61,293 bases of DNA. Source: Phoronis australis. Its lineage: Eukaryota; Phoronida; Phoronidae. The translations under genes were made by a program, and so were the position numbers. The stretch is from assembly GCA_002633005.1 (NCBI GenBank), contig NMRA01000713.1:1-61293 (forward strand), given 5' to 3'. Positions 47,301 to 56,700 of the stretch are shown in pieces; position 1 is the stretch's first letter; every line of letters starts with the position of its first letter. The notes under the pieces were generated by a model. The model did not search any database. It worked only from the letters and a program-made list of their open reading frames with translations, and was not told where the DNA came from.

Positions 47301-48385
47301 GCCAAGTAAGCCCTTTTTTTCATTGGTCAGTCATTCACAAACCAACTTGAATTGACCAATCATGAAAGGAAAAGCCGGTATCGAAATTACATCATAACTG
47401 GTACTCTTGAATTTAGGTTTCTGATTTGATCTTCGTGATCTCGTGCATCAAAACCGTAGCGAAATTAACTATCTAAATCCGTAACATTTAAAACTCATTA
47501 TATACTGACAGTCATTTTTTGTTAATAAATGAAAATAATGTAGAAGTTGGCAGCACCGCAAGAAAAAATTTTGATGCCATTTCTTTTGAATAGGGGCATT
47601 CTCCCATTGACCCCAACGTGTTTGATCGAACAAGTTGACCAGTTGACTGACATAGGCAGTATCTTACATGATTGACTAACTCCACTGTGGTATTTGTGGT
47701 TGGATGACCAGTTGTCTTATGTTTTTATAATTGATTTAATCTCTGATAAAATCGTATTTAGCCCGGTTAAAAATTAAAAATAAGTTACAAATTACATAAA
47801 CCGATGACATTCAGAATTTCTCGTCAAATGCTGATTGTGTTTAGTCTTTGAATTATCCCAATTGCCTTGTTTTCGGGTAAATCTTATTGAATGTTTGTTT
47901 ATCGACTTCGCTAGGGGTGGAGCTTGCAATAGGTCTATTGACCTGCATGTTGTCTCAAAGGACTACACTCGGCAGTTAACAAAGGAACCAGATATTACCA
48001 GTCAGAACCGGCATAGTCTGGTAAAGTCACTGAACAGGAGAAACCCATAATGCAAGCAGATTTTGTGGAAAGAAATCTTCACCTGCATATTCTCCCTCTT
48101 GAAACTAAACTGGCGATGCAAAGGTTCATAATCACTCTAGCACGTAGACCAAACATACGAAATGCGACTGTTTCCTGCTCAACTTTTTATAATACTGGTG
48201 TCATCTTTGCAACTCTTTAGCCTCAAGATCACGCGGGTCAAGCCCAAGGTCATGAGGGTCAAGCCCAAGGTCAGGAAGGTCAAGCCCAGCCTCACGTCCC
48301 CAATGAACCTCAGGGTCACCAACCAGAGCAGGCGACGCAAGGCCAGCAACAGGAACATAAGGAGGGAACATTGCCCAAGCAGTAG
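32311..48385 (+). CDS. NUCB: Nucleobindin (NUCB1/NUCB2 family), complete coding gene
   Basis: A secretory-pathway calcium-binding protein. In vertebrates nucleobindins act in the Golgi and as secreted proteins, and NUCB2 is the nesfatin-1 precursor. Coding exons: 32334-32441, 33456-33578, 34653-34779, 39111-39196, 39901-40086, 40767-40857, 42169-42227, 42547-42732, 43937-44047, 44100-44225, 46715-46777 and 48221-48385 (stop TAG). All are GT-AG with matching phases; 1431 bases, 476 residues (human NUCB1 461, NUCB2 420). Order: signal peptide 1-20, dibasic KR at 34-35, nesfatin-like region, basic Lys/Glu-rich region 149-210, EF-hand loops 241-252 and 294-305, acidic region 323-401, Gln-rich tail. 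The leucine zipper of vertebrate NUCBs is not evident. The 5' leader begins in an upstream exon I could not place. The gene is divergent from PIK3C2. Confidence 0.96.
32334..32441 (+). CDS. NUCB: NUCB coding exon 1: signal peptide
   Basis: Starts at ATG 32334 after 23 bases of leader behind a CTATTTTAG acceptor (exon start 32311). It encodes a basic-hydrophobic signal peptide (LITLCMALLPVVLS/APV), with cleavage likely after residue 20, then a polar stretch ending EEKRE. Donor GAG/GTAACA, phase 0. Confidence 0.93.
33456..33578 (+). CDS. NUCB: NUCB coding exon 2: nesfatin-like region
   Basis: Encodes residues 37-77. LEYDRYLREVVSILESD and FKKKLEEANITDIK match LYYDEYLKQVIDVLETD and FREKLQKADIEEIK of vertebrate NUCB2. 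Acceptor GGACCTTAG; donor AAA/GTAAGT. Confidence 0.95.
34653..34779 (+). CDS. NUCB: NUCB coding exon 3
   Basis: Encodes residues 78-119 plus one base. SGKIARHLELVQHGYRSQLD and EIKRKEIDRL align with SGRLSKELDLVSHHVRTKLD and ELKRQEVGRL. Donor AATAATG/GTAGGT. The 3' end of this exon and its donor are repeated about 107 bases downstream. Confidence 0.95.
34746..34945 (+). repeat. Tandem duplication of the 3' end of NUCB exon 3 and following intron
   Basis: ACCACAAGCAGCAAGTGGAA with the AATAATG/GTAGGT donor is repeated about 107 bases later with CTGCAAG, followed by similar intron sequence (CGGTTGTTTAAT). The second copy lacks the true acceptor, but a TCTTCACAG site stands before it. Confidence 0.9.
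35990..36105 (-). repeat. Probable tRNA-like SINE relic
   Basis: The minus strand reads GGCAGTGTGGCCTAGAGGGTAAGTG, with an A-box-like TGGCCTAGAGGG, then GGTCGTGAAGCCAAGTCCC where a B-box would lie, and a further GC-rich body. No intact tRNA cloverleaf. Confidence 0.5.
36275..36360 (+). repeat. Probable tRNA-like SINE relic
   Basis: CCAGCAGAGCGTTAGACTGC resembles the A-box and anticodon arm of a tRNA, and GATTTGATTTC resembles a decayed B-box. Not a functional tRNA gene. Confidence 0.45.
39111..39196 (+). CDS. NUCB: NUCB coding exon 4
   Basis: Encodes residues 120-148. ETFEEEDLRKLILK corresponds to DKFESTDLDMLIKA. Acceptor CTGTTCTAG; donor CTCAAG/GTATTG. It follows a 4.3-kb intron. Confidence 0.93.
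39301..39468. repeat. Fold-back (MITE-like) element beside NUCB exon 4
   Basis: The left arm, CCAAAAATTAAAGTTTTACCTC then AAATTTTCGTC and GCTGCCAT, is mirrored by ATGGCAG, GACGACAAAAATTT and GAGGTAAAACTTTGATTTTTGG. The loop is about 40 bases, GC-richer than the arms. Confidence 0.85.
39901..40086 (+). CDS. NUCB: NUCB coding exon 5: basic coiled region
   Basis: A 62-codon exon for residues 149-210. KEEFKEYEMEKEHERREKL and KKKHADHPKINHP are nearly the vertebrate nucleobindin sequence. This highly charged helix overlaps the basic segment described as DNA- or G-protein-interacting in the family. Acceptor GTTGCCTAG; donor CCG/GTAGGT. Confidence 0.96.
40625..40716. repeat. CAGTA-type short tandem repeat
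   Basis: Degenerate repeats of CAGTACAGTT in the NUCB intron just before exon 6. Confidence 0.7.
40767..40857 (+). CDS. NUCB: NUCB coding exon 6
   Basis: Encodes residues 211-240 plus one base. GSKDQLNEVWEE and FDPKTFFNMH match the invariant GSKDQLKEVWEE and FDPKTFFKLH block that leads into EF-hand 1. Acceptor AATTTCAG; donor CACG/GTATAG. Confidence 0.96.
41090..41870. repeat. Old diverged tandem array in a NUCB intron
   Basis: CCCTCTAGTGG-like words recur near 41335, 41485, 41605, 41715 and 41850, with ATATCTAACAA and GATGAATTTTCAT-like words between them. This suggests a roughly 110-150-base unit that has decayed. Confidence 0.5.
42169..42227 (+). CDS. NUCB: NUCB coding exon 7: EF-hand 1
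   Basis: Encodes residues 241-260. The 12-residue loop DTNGDGAWDPIE has Asp at 1 and 5, Asn at 3, Gly at 6 and Glu at 12, a canonical calcium site. Acceptor GGTTTCAG; donor GAG/GTATAT. Confidence 0.95.
42547..42732 (+). CDS. NUCB: NUCB coding exon 8: acidic linker and EF-hand 2
   Basis: Encodes residues 261-322. An acidic linker leads to RMREHVLKEIDTNKD and VSLEEFLK, matching RMREHVMNEVDTNKD and VTLEEFLK. The EF loop 294-305 keeps the acidic ligands but has His at position 6 where Gly is typical; vertebrate NUCBs have Arg there. Donor AAG/GTATGG. Confidence 0.96.
42733..43936. other. NUCB intron 8
   Basis: AT-rich; nothing recognised. Confidence 0.65.
43937..44047 (+). CDS. NUCB: NUCB coding exon 9: acidic repeat A
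   Basis: Encodes residues 323-359. KFFTDDEFDEFEKENGYEDL resembles the QQFFTEEELKEYE segment of NUCB2. The motif recurs in the next exon. Acceptor CACTCAG; donor AAT/GTAAGT, phase 0/0. Confidence 0.93.
44100..44225 (+). CDS. NUCB: NUCB coding exon 10: acidic repeat B
   Basis: Encodes residues 360-401. NEIFTDEEFAAYEKMLAEQE repeats the motif of exon 9. It is separated from exon 9 by an intron of only 52 bases. Acceptor TTCTTTCAG; donor AAC/GTAAGT, phase 0/0. Confidence 0.93.
44545..44620 (+). repeat. Perfect 27-bp hairpin with 22-base loop in a NUCB intron
   Basis: The arms 44545-44571 and 44594-44620 are exact reverse complements. The loop runs from GGGGACGAG to CATCCGG. It is transcribed with NUCB. 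It could be a tiny fold-back element or a small-RNA precursor; neither can be shown from the sequence. Confidence 0.95.
46115..46340. repeat. Dispersed repeat family C, copy 2
   Basis: A shorter, diverged counterpart of 2250-2580 in a NUCB intron; ends GATGGCCCTGTGAAT versus GAAGGTCCTGTAATT in copy 1. Confidence 0.7.
46451..46500. repeat. Small hairpin element, family member 2
   Basis: TTTTGAGAACCAGTT, then GATGCCTGTTATTCAGTGG, then AACTGGTTCTCA. Same arms and similar loop as at 15743, here in a NUCB intron. A lone right arm is at 61201-61217. Confidence 0.85.
46715..46777 (+). CDS. NUCB: NUCB coding exon 11: His/Pro/Gln linker
   Basis: A 63-base phase 0/0 exon reading PHPGEHQQPPVV and DSHPNQQ. 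The composition matches the Gln-rich tail in the last exon. Acceptor TGTTGCAG; donor CAACAG/GTAGTT. Low family conservation, so the call depends on frame, phase and splice sites. Confidence 0.8.
46778..48220. other. NUCB intron 11
   Basis: A 156-codon open frame at 46785-47255 begins right after the exon 11 donor but shows no domain. No exon supported. Confidence 0.6.
48221..48385 (+). CDS. NUCB: NUCB last coding exon: Gln/Gly tail with 7-residue repeats
   Basis: Encodes the final 54 residues and stop TAG (48383-48385). It carries three copies of a GQAQGxE heptad, built on 21-base DNA repeats from about 48236, followed by more Gln-rich sequence. Acceptor AACTCTTTAG. Confidence 0.88.
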   Translation, partial: PQDHAGQAQGHEGQAQGQEGQAQPHVPNEPQGHQPEQATQGQQQEHKEGTLPKQ

Positions 48386-50101
48386 CGCCATCACATTTTT
48401 CGTTTATTGTTGCTAGACGAGTAGTTGATTTTTAACGATGATGACTAACTAATATGACAGTAAATGCAACTCGACTGTTGCCATGTTTTTAAGCGAGAAA
48501 TGTGGGTTGATAGAATTGTGTTCAAAATTTCATTGTGATGAAACAGTACAAAGCTGCAATTTTTAAGGTGTTCTGTAGTTATTTATTCTTTTGCTTTGAC
48601 GACACTTTTAATTATTTGTAAAACATCGATTTGGGAATATTTGTTGTTGTGTAATCTCTCAAGTCTTTGTTGGTTGTACATAATTGTTACAATAATTCAA
48701 CACGTTAGTGGTCCCATTGTTTGTGTAAGAGAGCATAGTTGTTACTTTTTGTTCCGTAAAGCTTGTTACTTATTCTGGCCTTCTGGCTTGCGCGGAGTTA
48801 GTTGGTTAAATGTCGTCTGTGTTTTGAAGACTACTGAGTTTGGGTAGGTAACATTAAATAGAACAGTGTGGACCAGAATTTTCCTGTTAAGTTTGTGTCA
48901 GTGGGAAGATATTAGTTTAGTGAAAATCAAATTGTTGTGAAAGCAAATCAACTTAATAGTATTACTCTACCTTAACTTAAATGTTGTGGCTATTTGTACT
49001 GAATTTGTGGCTCAGTAGGACTGATGGCGTCCCATAAGCTTCTGTTAATTAGAAGTTTTCAAAAAAGTTGATGATTTTTTCTTGTCACTGCAAAGCACCC
49101 AAATTTTGAAGCAAGTACAGGCTAATTTTTCAAGGATTCAGTATTATTTTTAATAGATTTCTGTTTGGGTTTTCGCCAGACAGATTGAGGAAAATCATTC
49201 ACCTTTTTTGAAAAATATTTTATTGCCTTTGCAGCTCCAGATTGTGCCAGTTTAAAATATAGTTTTCTCTGGGACGTTTTTTAAATTGATGACTTAAAGA
49301 TTGATTCTAATTTAATATTTTTGAGTGACGTTTTAACGCTGCAGATATGACTGAATATACTTAAGGTATGCAGTTCATTTACAGCAGTGCAATCTCAGTT
49401 TAATGTTGAACAACCGACATAGCGGTCATTCTGTGAAGAAAGTCCTAAAAGCTTTGGACATGGCATCAGTAAAGTATTCCTCGACTCTTAAGTAATACTT
49501 AAAACTTAACTGTCCTGTACTTATTACCTGTATGCAAACTGCAGTCGAATCGTACCACCAGGAAACCTTGCCGGACCTTTCTATTGCGATTCCATAGTAT
49601 TAGATTCTTCCGTTATGCTCAAATATATTGCAGAATTCATTTCCTACTAAACTCAGACTTTCGGATCTTCATCAGGAGTAGCCAAAAAATTGTGAGGTGA
49701 GCAAGACCAATAAATTAATTGTTATTCAATATTTTTTTCTTGTAACGAAGAAAACAAATACTGTGGAATCGCCCTAAAATGTTGAAGCCCTTTTAATGCC
49801 TTAGGGGCTGGAGCATTGTAAGCAAGCAAACATTGTAAACATGGTTTGTTGGAGCATGGTTCACTTGTCTTTGTTCTGATATCATTGGACAATGCAGTAG
49901 ATTCATTTCTTGTACTTTAAACAATTCCATACTTACTTAATCATTTCAAAGTAGACAATGAGCGATATCAAGACTAGAGGAATACTTAATATTTGAAAGA
50001 TTTTTCTTTGCCAAATTGTAATTGCTAAGCTGAGCAATTCGCCGTATTCTCATGCAATATATTTTCCTTGAAATTAACATGCGAATGGGTGAAAATGTGC
50101 T

Positions 50102-50716
50102 AATTGCAATAAATACAGTAATGTTGACGAAGTAATTTGTTTATTTTTCTTCAAAAGAGTAAAGGCGAGGTGGAGGCTCAGAAGTTGACATGCCATCCAG
50201 GAATGATTCAAGTTCGTCTTACTATCATGGTGGCCGGGATACATGGAGTGGGATGACTGAATTGACATGTATAAATTACCCTGGTACCATGACTGACAGA
50301 GTTGAATGGTCTCCAGGAAATAGAGGTGGAAAAATGCATGAACAGATGTATGTATTACAAACTGGACTGCATTCCACACGGCAAAATTCTTGGCGAGGTC
50401 ATGAAAAACCATACTAAGTTACACGAGTAAGCTCAACACTTCACTCGCGTCAGTTACTGTAGTAGCAAAATGGCGGCCACTGAAGTGGTTGGTTGCCAAG
50501 CCCGTTATGTTGAGTTATTAATTGCCTTGTCCCATATATTGAGATTAGCTAAAGTGCCTCGTGAGTGGCTTGCATATATGGAGCGGCCCCTATGGGAACA
50601 TTGTTGTGATTGATAAAAATAACACCATCTGGTGCATGAAGTGAGAGTGAAACGAGGTACAAACGGAAAGCTTGTTCAATTATAATATTCACCATTACTG
50701 CATTAAAAGAAGGTAA
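50102..50716. repeat. Copy 1 of a 0.6-kb duplication
   Basis: Recurs at 50898-51507 with a few substitutions and short indels. It diverges after AAAAGAAGGTAA; 180 further bases lead to the N at 50897. Confidence 0.92.
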
Positions 50717-50896
50717 GGGCTGTTCCAGCAAAATCTGTGTGGGAGGGGGGGGGAAGGCAACTGAAATAAAAATTTATGGGTGGTTGCGTTTGATTTAAAT
50801 TCAAAATGGCTGGTGGTCGTACTTCAAAAAAATAAAAATTTACAGGTCGTTGTTGTTTCATTGGGCCATAAATGTTTAATGGTGGGTAATTTTAGT

Positions 50897-50897
50897 N
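50897..50897. other. Single N: second contig join
   Basis: Same pattern as at 17364: sequence after the N restarts at the equivalent of base 50102. Confidence 0.95.
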
Positions 50898-51507
50898 AAT
50901 TGCAATAAATACAGTAATGTTGACAAAGTAATTTGTTTATTTTTCTTCAAAAGAGTAAAGGCGAGGTGGAGGCTCAGAAGTTGACATGCCATCCAGGAAT
51001 GATTCAAGTTCGTCTTACTGTCATGGTGGCCGGGACACATGGAGTGGGATGACTGAATTGACATGTATAAATTACCCTGGTACCATGACTGACAGAGTTG
51101 AATGGTCTCCAGGAAACAGAGGTGGAAAAATGCATGAACAGATGTATGTATTACAAACTGGACTGCATTCCACACGGCAAAATTCTTGGCGAGGTCATGA
51201 AAAACCATACTAAGTTACACGAGTAAGCTCAACACTTCACTCGCGTCAGTTACTGTAGCAAAATGGCGGCCACTGAAGTGGTTGGTTGCCAAGCCCGTTA
51301 TGTTGCGTTATTAATTGCCTTGTCCCATATATTGAAATTAGCTAAAGTGCCTCGTGAGTGGCTTGTATATATGGAGTGCCCCCTATGGGAACGTTGTGAT
51401 TGATAAAAATAACACCATCTGGTGCGTGAAGTGAGAGTGAAACGAGGTACAAATGGAAAGCTTGTTCAATTATAATATTCACCATTACTGCATTAAAAGA
51501 AGGTAAC
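50898..51507. repeat. Copy 2 of the 0.6-kb duplication
   Basis: Near-identical to 50102-50716. Both copies keep a 75-codon plus-strand open frame (starts 50190 and 50986), with two silent differences and one Tyr/Cys change between them. Confidence 0.92.
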
Positions 51508-52611
51508 AAAAATATAGGCTGGAACTTATTTCATTTTTATTACTAGATGCTTTTGTTTAAAAAGAAAATGATTTTTAAAGAATACACGTTGGTATGCTGG
51601 ATTCATTTTGGACCAGGTTGGTACCATTAATTGAATACTTAATTTGGAAATGCTCAGCACGAAATCCAACTTGCCAATACCATGTATTTCAATCATTCCA
51701 ATGTTTCTTTTTTAGTCATTTACAGATGGGATTAATCAGTAAATACATGCAAAAACAATTACTGCAGCAAAAGTCTCCATATCTCAATACTTGATCTGTT
51801 GAACATAGGTGCTGCAACTGACTAGTGGGAGTATTATGTCACTTTGGACCAACTCTGCGTGTCACCATCATCGAGGACTGGCAGTAGTCTTCCCTAACCT
51901 AAAACAAATCGCAAGAGTTGTATACTGCACCATATTACACTGAGAAGCATTAATGCCTCGTTTGCATAATGTTGTTATGAGTTGGAGGCGCAGCCTTGAG
52001 GAGGATGCAACAAAATAAGTCGGCAATCTACTGGTATAGCAACTTGCAAAAAACAATCAATGCATACTAGAAGCAACACCCTTCAAATTGAACAACATTA
52101 TGAAAGTGAGATTTAAATGACATATTTTTCACTCTTCAGACCACCGTAACTCGTACATCAACGAAAAACTCGACACAGAATGTTAATTAATTTCATCATA
52201 GGTTAATGACCAAAGCATTTGAATCCAAGAATCAAAAAACCGGGGTGAGTGTTAGCAGAGCATGGGTGTTAACAAATGATAAAAGTTTGGGAGAAAATTA
52301 ATCCGAATGTTCGATTAGGGTAAATACCCATAAGGTAGCTAGATCTATGCTAGACTCGCATAAGAGTAAAATAAATCAATAGAGGACAGTTACTTCACTG
52401 TCATGATAAGGCAAGGTGTTTCTAGAACTCTGACTTCACTTCTCTGAGACAAAGAGTTTGGTATATCTTGAGAAGTAAAATCCACAAGACGGGCTCTCGT
52501 AAAGAGATGAGCGGTTCCATGGAACTGTTGAATGCATAAATTGTGGGCGGGTGTTAATCCGAGTGTGAATATTCTCACTAGTGAAAATTTGAAGTTTTAA
52601 AGGGTGAATCA

Positions 52612-52945
52612 TTTCGGGCTTGGAGGGTAAATAATGGCTTAGAATTTTGCAGGCAATTCTAAATCATGGGTGTTGTTCACACGGAATGGGCCTTTGAAAT
52701 CGACATACAAGGTCAGTGACAGCAGTTCCTTGCAAACGCTGCTCGTAGTCATACAACTCTATTCCTGTTAACCCAACTGTAATTAAGAACTAAGCACAGC
52801 TTAACAGAGGGTTTATGATTCTTTGCTTTTTTGTGAGTCTTGCTTTTAATCATACAACTGCCCCAGTTCGATTTAAAGAGAATTCATTGTCCTGATTGAG
52901 AAGATAATTGTTTTACTACCCCATACAGATAATGGGCCTGGAATG
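52612..52945. repeat. Dispersed repeat family B, fuller copy
   Basis: From TTCGGGCTTGGAGGGTAA to ATAATGGGCCTGGAATGAG; covers both parts seen at 9662 and 10315. Confidence 0.8.
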
Positions 52946-53614
52946 AGTTTTGAGCCAGACATGACCAGGACGAGTACGGTTAATGATTCTGTATGGTTTT
53001 ATAGGAATGGTCTCCAGCAACATTCAGACACACTTTGACATTATTTTGTATCTCGCATGAATTAAACGGGAATTGATGTTCTGCTCAATTTGAAATAATA
53101 TTCTGAAGGTTATTTTCGAACCTTCTTAGTCAGTTTAAAGGTAATATTTTGTAAAAACTGGAGAGCGATGCTGTGAGCAAGTTGCACAATACAAACACTG
53201 AGTGTCGGATCAGCTGCCTTTCACTGTGGTATGTTATTCCATACCTTTTTCTGGCATCATGGCTCAAGTAAAATAGCTAAAATTTACATACTGAGGCTAG
53301 GACTGCTGCTGATTTGCTGTTAGTAGTATTAGTTGTGTTGCCTCTTTCTAGTACATGGCTCAAATGAAATGGAAAATAGTTACGTTCCCTAGGTGGGGAG
53401 TGAGCAAATGTTTCGGCTATTAAGCACGATTATCAGAACTGAAAAGGGAGAATACACACTTACCTAATACTCAGATCGGAATACATTATTTTCAAAACAG
53501 CTTGCAAACTGCATCACATTTCCAGTTCAAGGAATTTCTCTTCAATGCCAAAATTGACCAGAAATGCCTTCAAGAAATGGTAATGTTCACTTTTAAGTGA
53601 ACCAATAAACGAAC

Positions 53615-53733
53615 TCACCTCTGATTGCACATTAGAATTAAGTTTTGCACGGCCGTTAGTGTTGACTGTTCATTCTGTCCAGTAATCACGTGACCATCAA
53701 TACATACATGAACATTGTCGGCAACATCAGAGC
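53615..53733 (-). CDS. GATD1: GATD1 last coding exon
   Basis: Reads VHVCIDGHVITGQNEQST and AVQNLILMCNQR then TGA, matching the vertebrate C-terminus VHVVLDRHLVTGQNASST, LLFLCGSRK. The AGGTGAGT at the stop also resembles a donor, but termination here fits the family length. Acceptor ATATTCCAG. Confidence 0.93.
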
Positions 53734-56700
53734 CTGGAATATGCAATAAACACAGTTCAAAAGATTGTTTCACTCAGTCAGTTGAATTTACAGAATCTTT
53801 ACTATAAATGTTTAACTGACCCACATACATGTAACACTTCAGAACATTTTACATGGTATGACAGTATTTCCAACTTTGCGAGATAATGACTGTAAATCCA
53901 TTGACAGTATCTGAGGTTGATATTTCCAATGCAAACTTGAAACCGGTCAAAATTTTCACATCGCTTACAGTTAGCAGAATTACTAAAACGTGGTATGCTG
54001 AAATGATAAAACAAGAACTTTATTGATTAAAAACTTTATCCCCTGTCCAATACTTTAGCATCTTTATTTGTCATAATGGTGTCAATCCTGGCAAGAATGA
54101 AGAATTCTGGTTTTAATATCCCCTCCCCGATCTGTGTTTGTGAGCAAAATCTTCAGTTATGAAAACTGAAGGCTACAAAGATTGTGAATACTAAAGATTT
54201 TTGTTCAGCATCTGAATTAATGCGCCACGCATCACAGTGGATATATTTGCATGCTTCTAACTACGCTAATGTGAAGCAGGAACTGAACAACAATCATATG
54301 GTATAACATTCACACGCTAAACAAAGTGCAGTTGTATTCATTGGCAATTTGTAAATAATGTACAAAAATTTTGAAAATTTGTGATCTTTGCACTAAAAAC
54401 CTGTCTTCCAGGCACATATAGCCCGCATCGTGCAGTACTCCACAATACCACGCCACAATACTTACTGGACGAAGTTTGGTGATTTACGGTGGATCACTTT
54501 CACCGCAAAACTCACTGACGTTCTTAAAAACATTTAGCAACTTTAGCTACTTACTTCATATCCACATGTTGTGTTTCTAACAAAGTGGCCAAGCAATCAC
54601 AAAGATAAATAACTAGACTGCAATTTCCACTTTAAAGCTGCATTTCAGAAAATAATATTAATGTGTAGTAATTTCCATTGCCAATAGATGGCACCACTAA
54701 TCCCTTAAAACACAAATTAAAATTTGTGCACCTCAAAGGCAGTTCTTTCATAGCAGAAAATCAGAACAGAAAAAAAAGAATTTGACTAACATGTATACTT
54801 TCCGCCGTGGTCACGAATATAATCTTCTGGAAACACAGCAAGATTGGCAAAATCCTGTACAGATGCCAACTCGAACACGGATGTCTGGAAGAGACAGCAG
54901 TCACTACAATCATAACAAACACTAGGTTATGACAAATTGGTTCAGGATAAGGTAAATTTTACCAACTGATATGTGTTTATAGATCAATGACCAATAGTAC
55001 TGTACTGGTTTACAATCACAATGTTGCAACATACCTCAAGCAGCTCTCTAGCTCCATTTTTGTGCCATGTATTTTCTTGTGTCATTTGTTTTTGCTTTGC
55101 TTTTTTCCATTTTTTCCTGACTGCTTAACATCAAAAACGGTTGATTTCTCTTTAATCACCGTTTCAAAGGAAAAATGATGTGGTCTCAAATCAAATGTGA
55201 AATTTCAACTTCCAGCAGACAAGTTTGGGTGTGCAAAACTGAAGGGACAGTCCGACTTGTAGAAGGCCGTATGGTACTCACAGCAGTCATACAACAGCCC
55301 TTGAAACCCCAGCTTTTCCTGTCTTCAGATTTGGCACAGAACAAGGCAGCCACGCCCTGTCCTATAGCACAGATAGGTTCTACAAAGTAACCACAACGTC
55401 TCAAGAAAAATTCAAGTTTTGATTCATGATAGCAGACTTCCCTCGTTAATAGGCGTAGATAGAAATCCCAGAAACATATTAATCATAGGTAATTAAAAAA
55501 CAAAATTTCCAATTTTGATCATGTAAAAAGTCTAGTCTGTCAGTTTTGTACACTTCCGACTCACTGTCAACACTGCACTGCATGTATTACTGTAAGTTAA
55601 CTTAAAATATTCACAAAATCTCATGTGAGTTCAACTGGCAATAAGTATTGAGATATGACCAAAAAATCCAACAATTTTTTATGATGTGAAATGTCAGTGG
55701 ATTTATACGACAAGGCAAGGTCTAAATACTTTGTCTTTTTTTAAATCCCGATGCCCTCTGATGGTAACTTATGGTGACCTTAGACAAGACAAGGATACAT
55801 ATCTTGTCTGATTTGAGACTACCAATGCCCTACCACTAAGCGTGACTGGTGTGGGAGAGGACTTACTTTTTGATTTAATAAAATGGTCCAGAATTTGATC
55901 AAGTTGTGCGTCATTGGCCAAGTCATAGCAGGCACCAGGTGAGTGTGGGACAAACAGACAAGAGTAGCGGCTGGCTGGGAACAAAAAGGCATATTGAGGC
56001 TTAAAACAAAGCTTAAATGCAAGTGAAAATTGAATATGGAACAAAATAAAATTAAACCAATTTTGGAAATAGCTCAATTATCTATTAACTATACGTGCTC
56101 CTAGGCTCCCTTTTACAAGTTGTATGCATTTGGTAACAACAGCGGTATGACGCTATTACGCCGGAGTCATGGTCGGTACAATGTTGAACAAGACTACATG
56201 TCAACAAACAACCATAGTCTAATGACACTGCTAAAAATTTTTCAACACAGCTGATGTATTTGATCTTTTTGGCAAAGTAGCATCCACATGTTCCTAATCT
56301 TAGTTTGAATTCAAATCTCTTGGTTAAAATATTATGCTTCAAAATTCTCCCGATAGCCTTACTGCTTGGGTAACAGAAACTAATCCACCATGACAAGCAC
56401 TTCGAGATATGCATTTAACGCATGTTAGTTGAGTCGAACATAACTGAATTTAATATACATTCTTTAGTTTAAATTTATTTTTCGTTTTTGTTACACACCA
56501 CCACCTAAAATAGCTGCTGACTCATTATGGGCACTCACTCAATTGCCCCAAATGTAATGTGCTTCCGCGAACCCCCCCCCCACTTATTAAACTATTTATT
56601 CTTAAAATTAAAAGTAAAAATAAGCAAAACACTGACAGGGCTGAAAGTTACAAAATATTTGCATTTCAATATTTTATCTTTTAATCGACGAAACTCATCC

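Larger units (their letters stand above)
48386..53614. other. NUCB 3' UTR and convergent intergenic region
   Basis: AATAAA at 49709-49714 is a possible poly(A) signal for NUCB, about 1.3 kb after the stop. The 0.6-kb duplicate pair and family B copy at 52612 lie here. No clear GATD1 poly(A) signal was chosen. Confidence 0.45.

Noticed and set aside
50074-50412. 112-codon minus-strand open frame in the 0.6-kb duplicate
   Set aside because: No domain; opposite to the plus-strand frame, and its end differs between copies because of the N.
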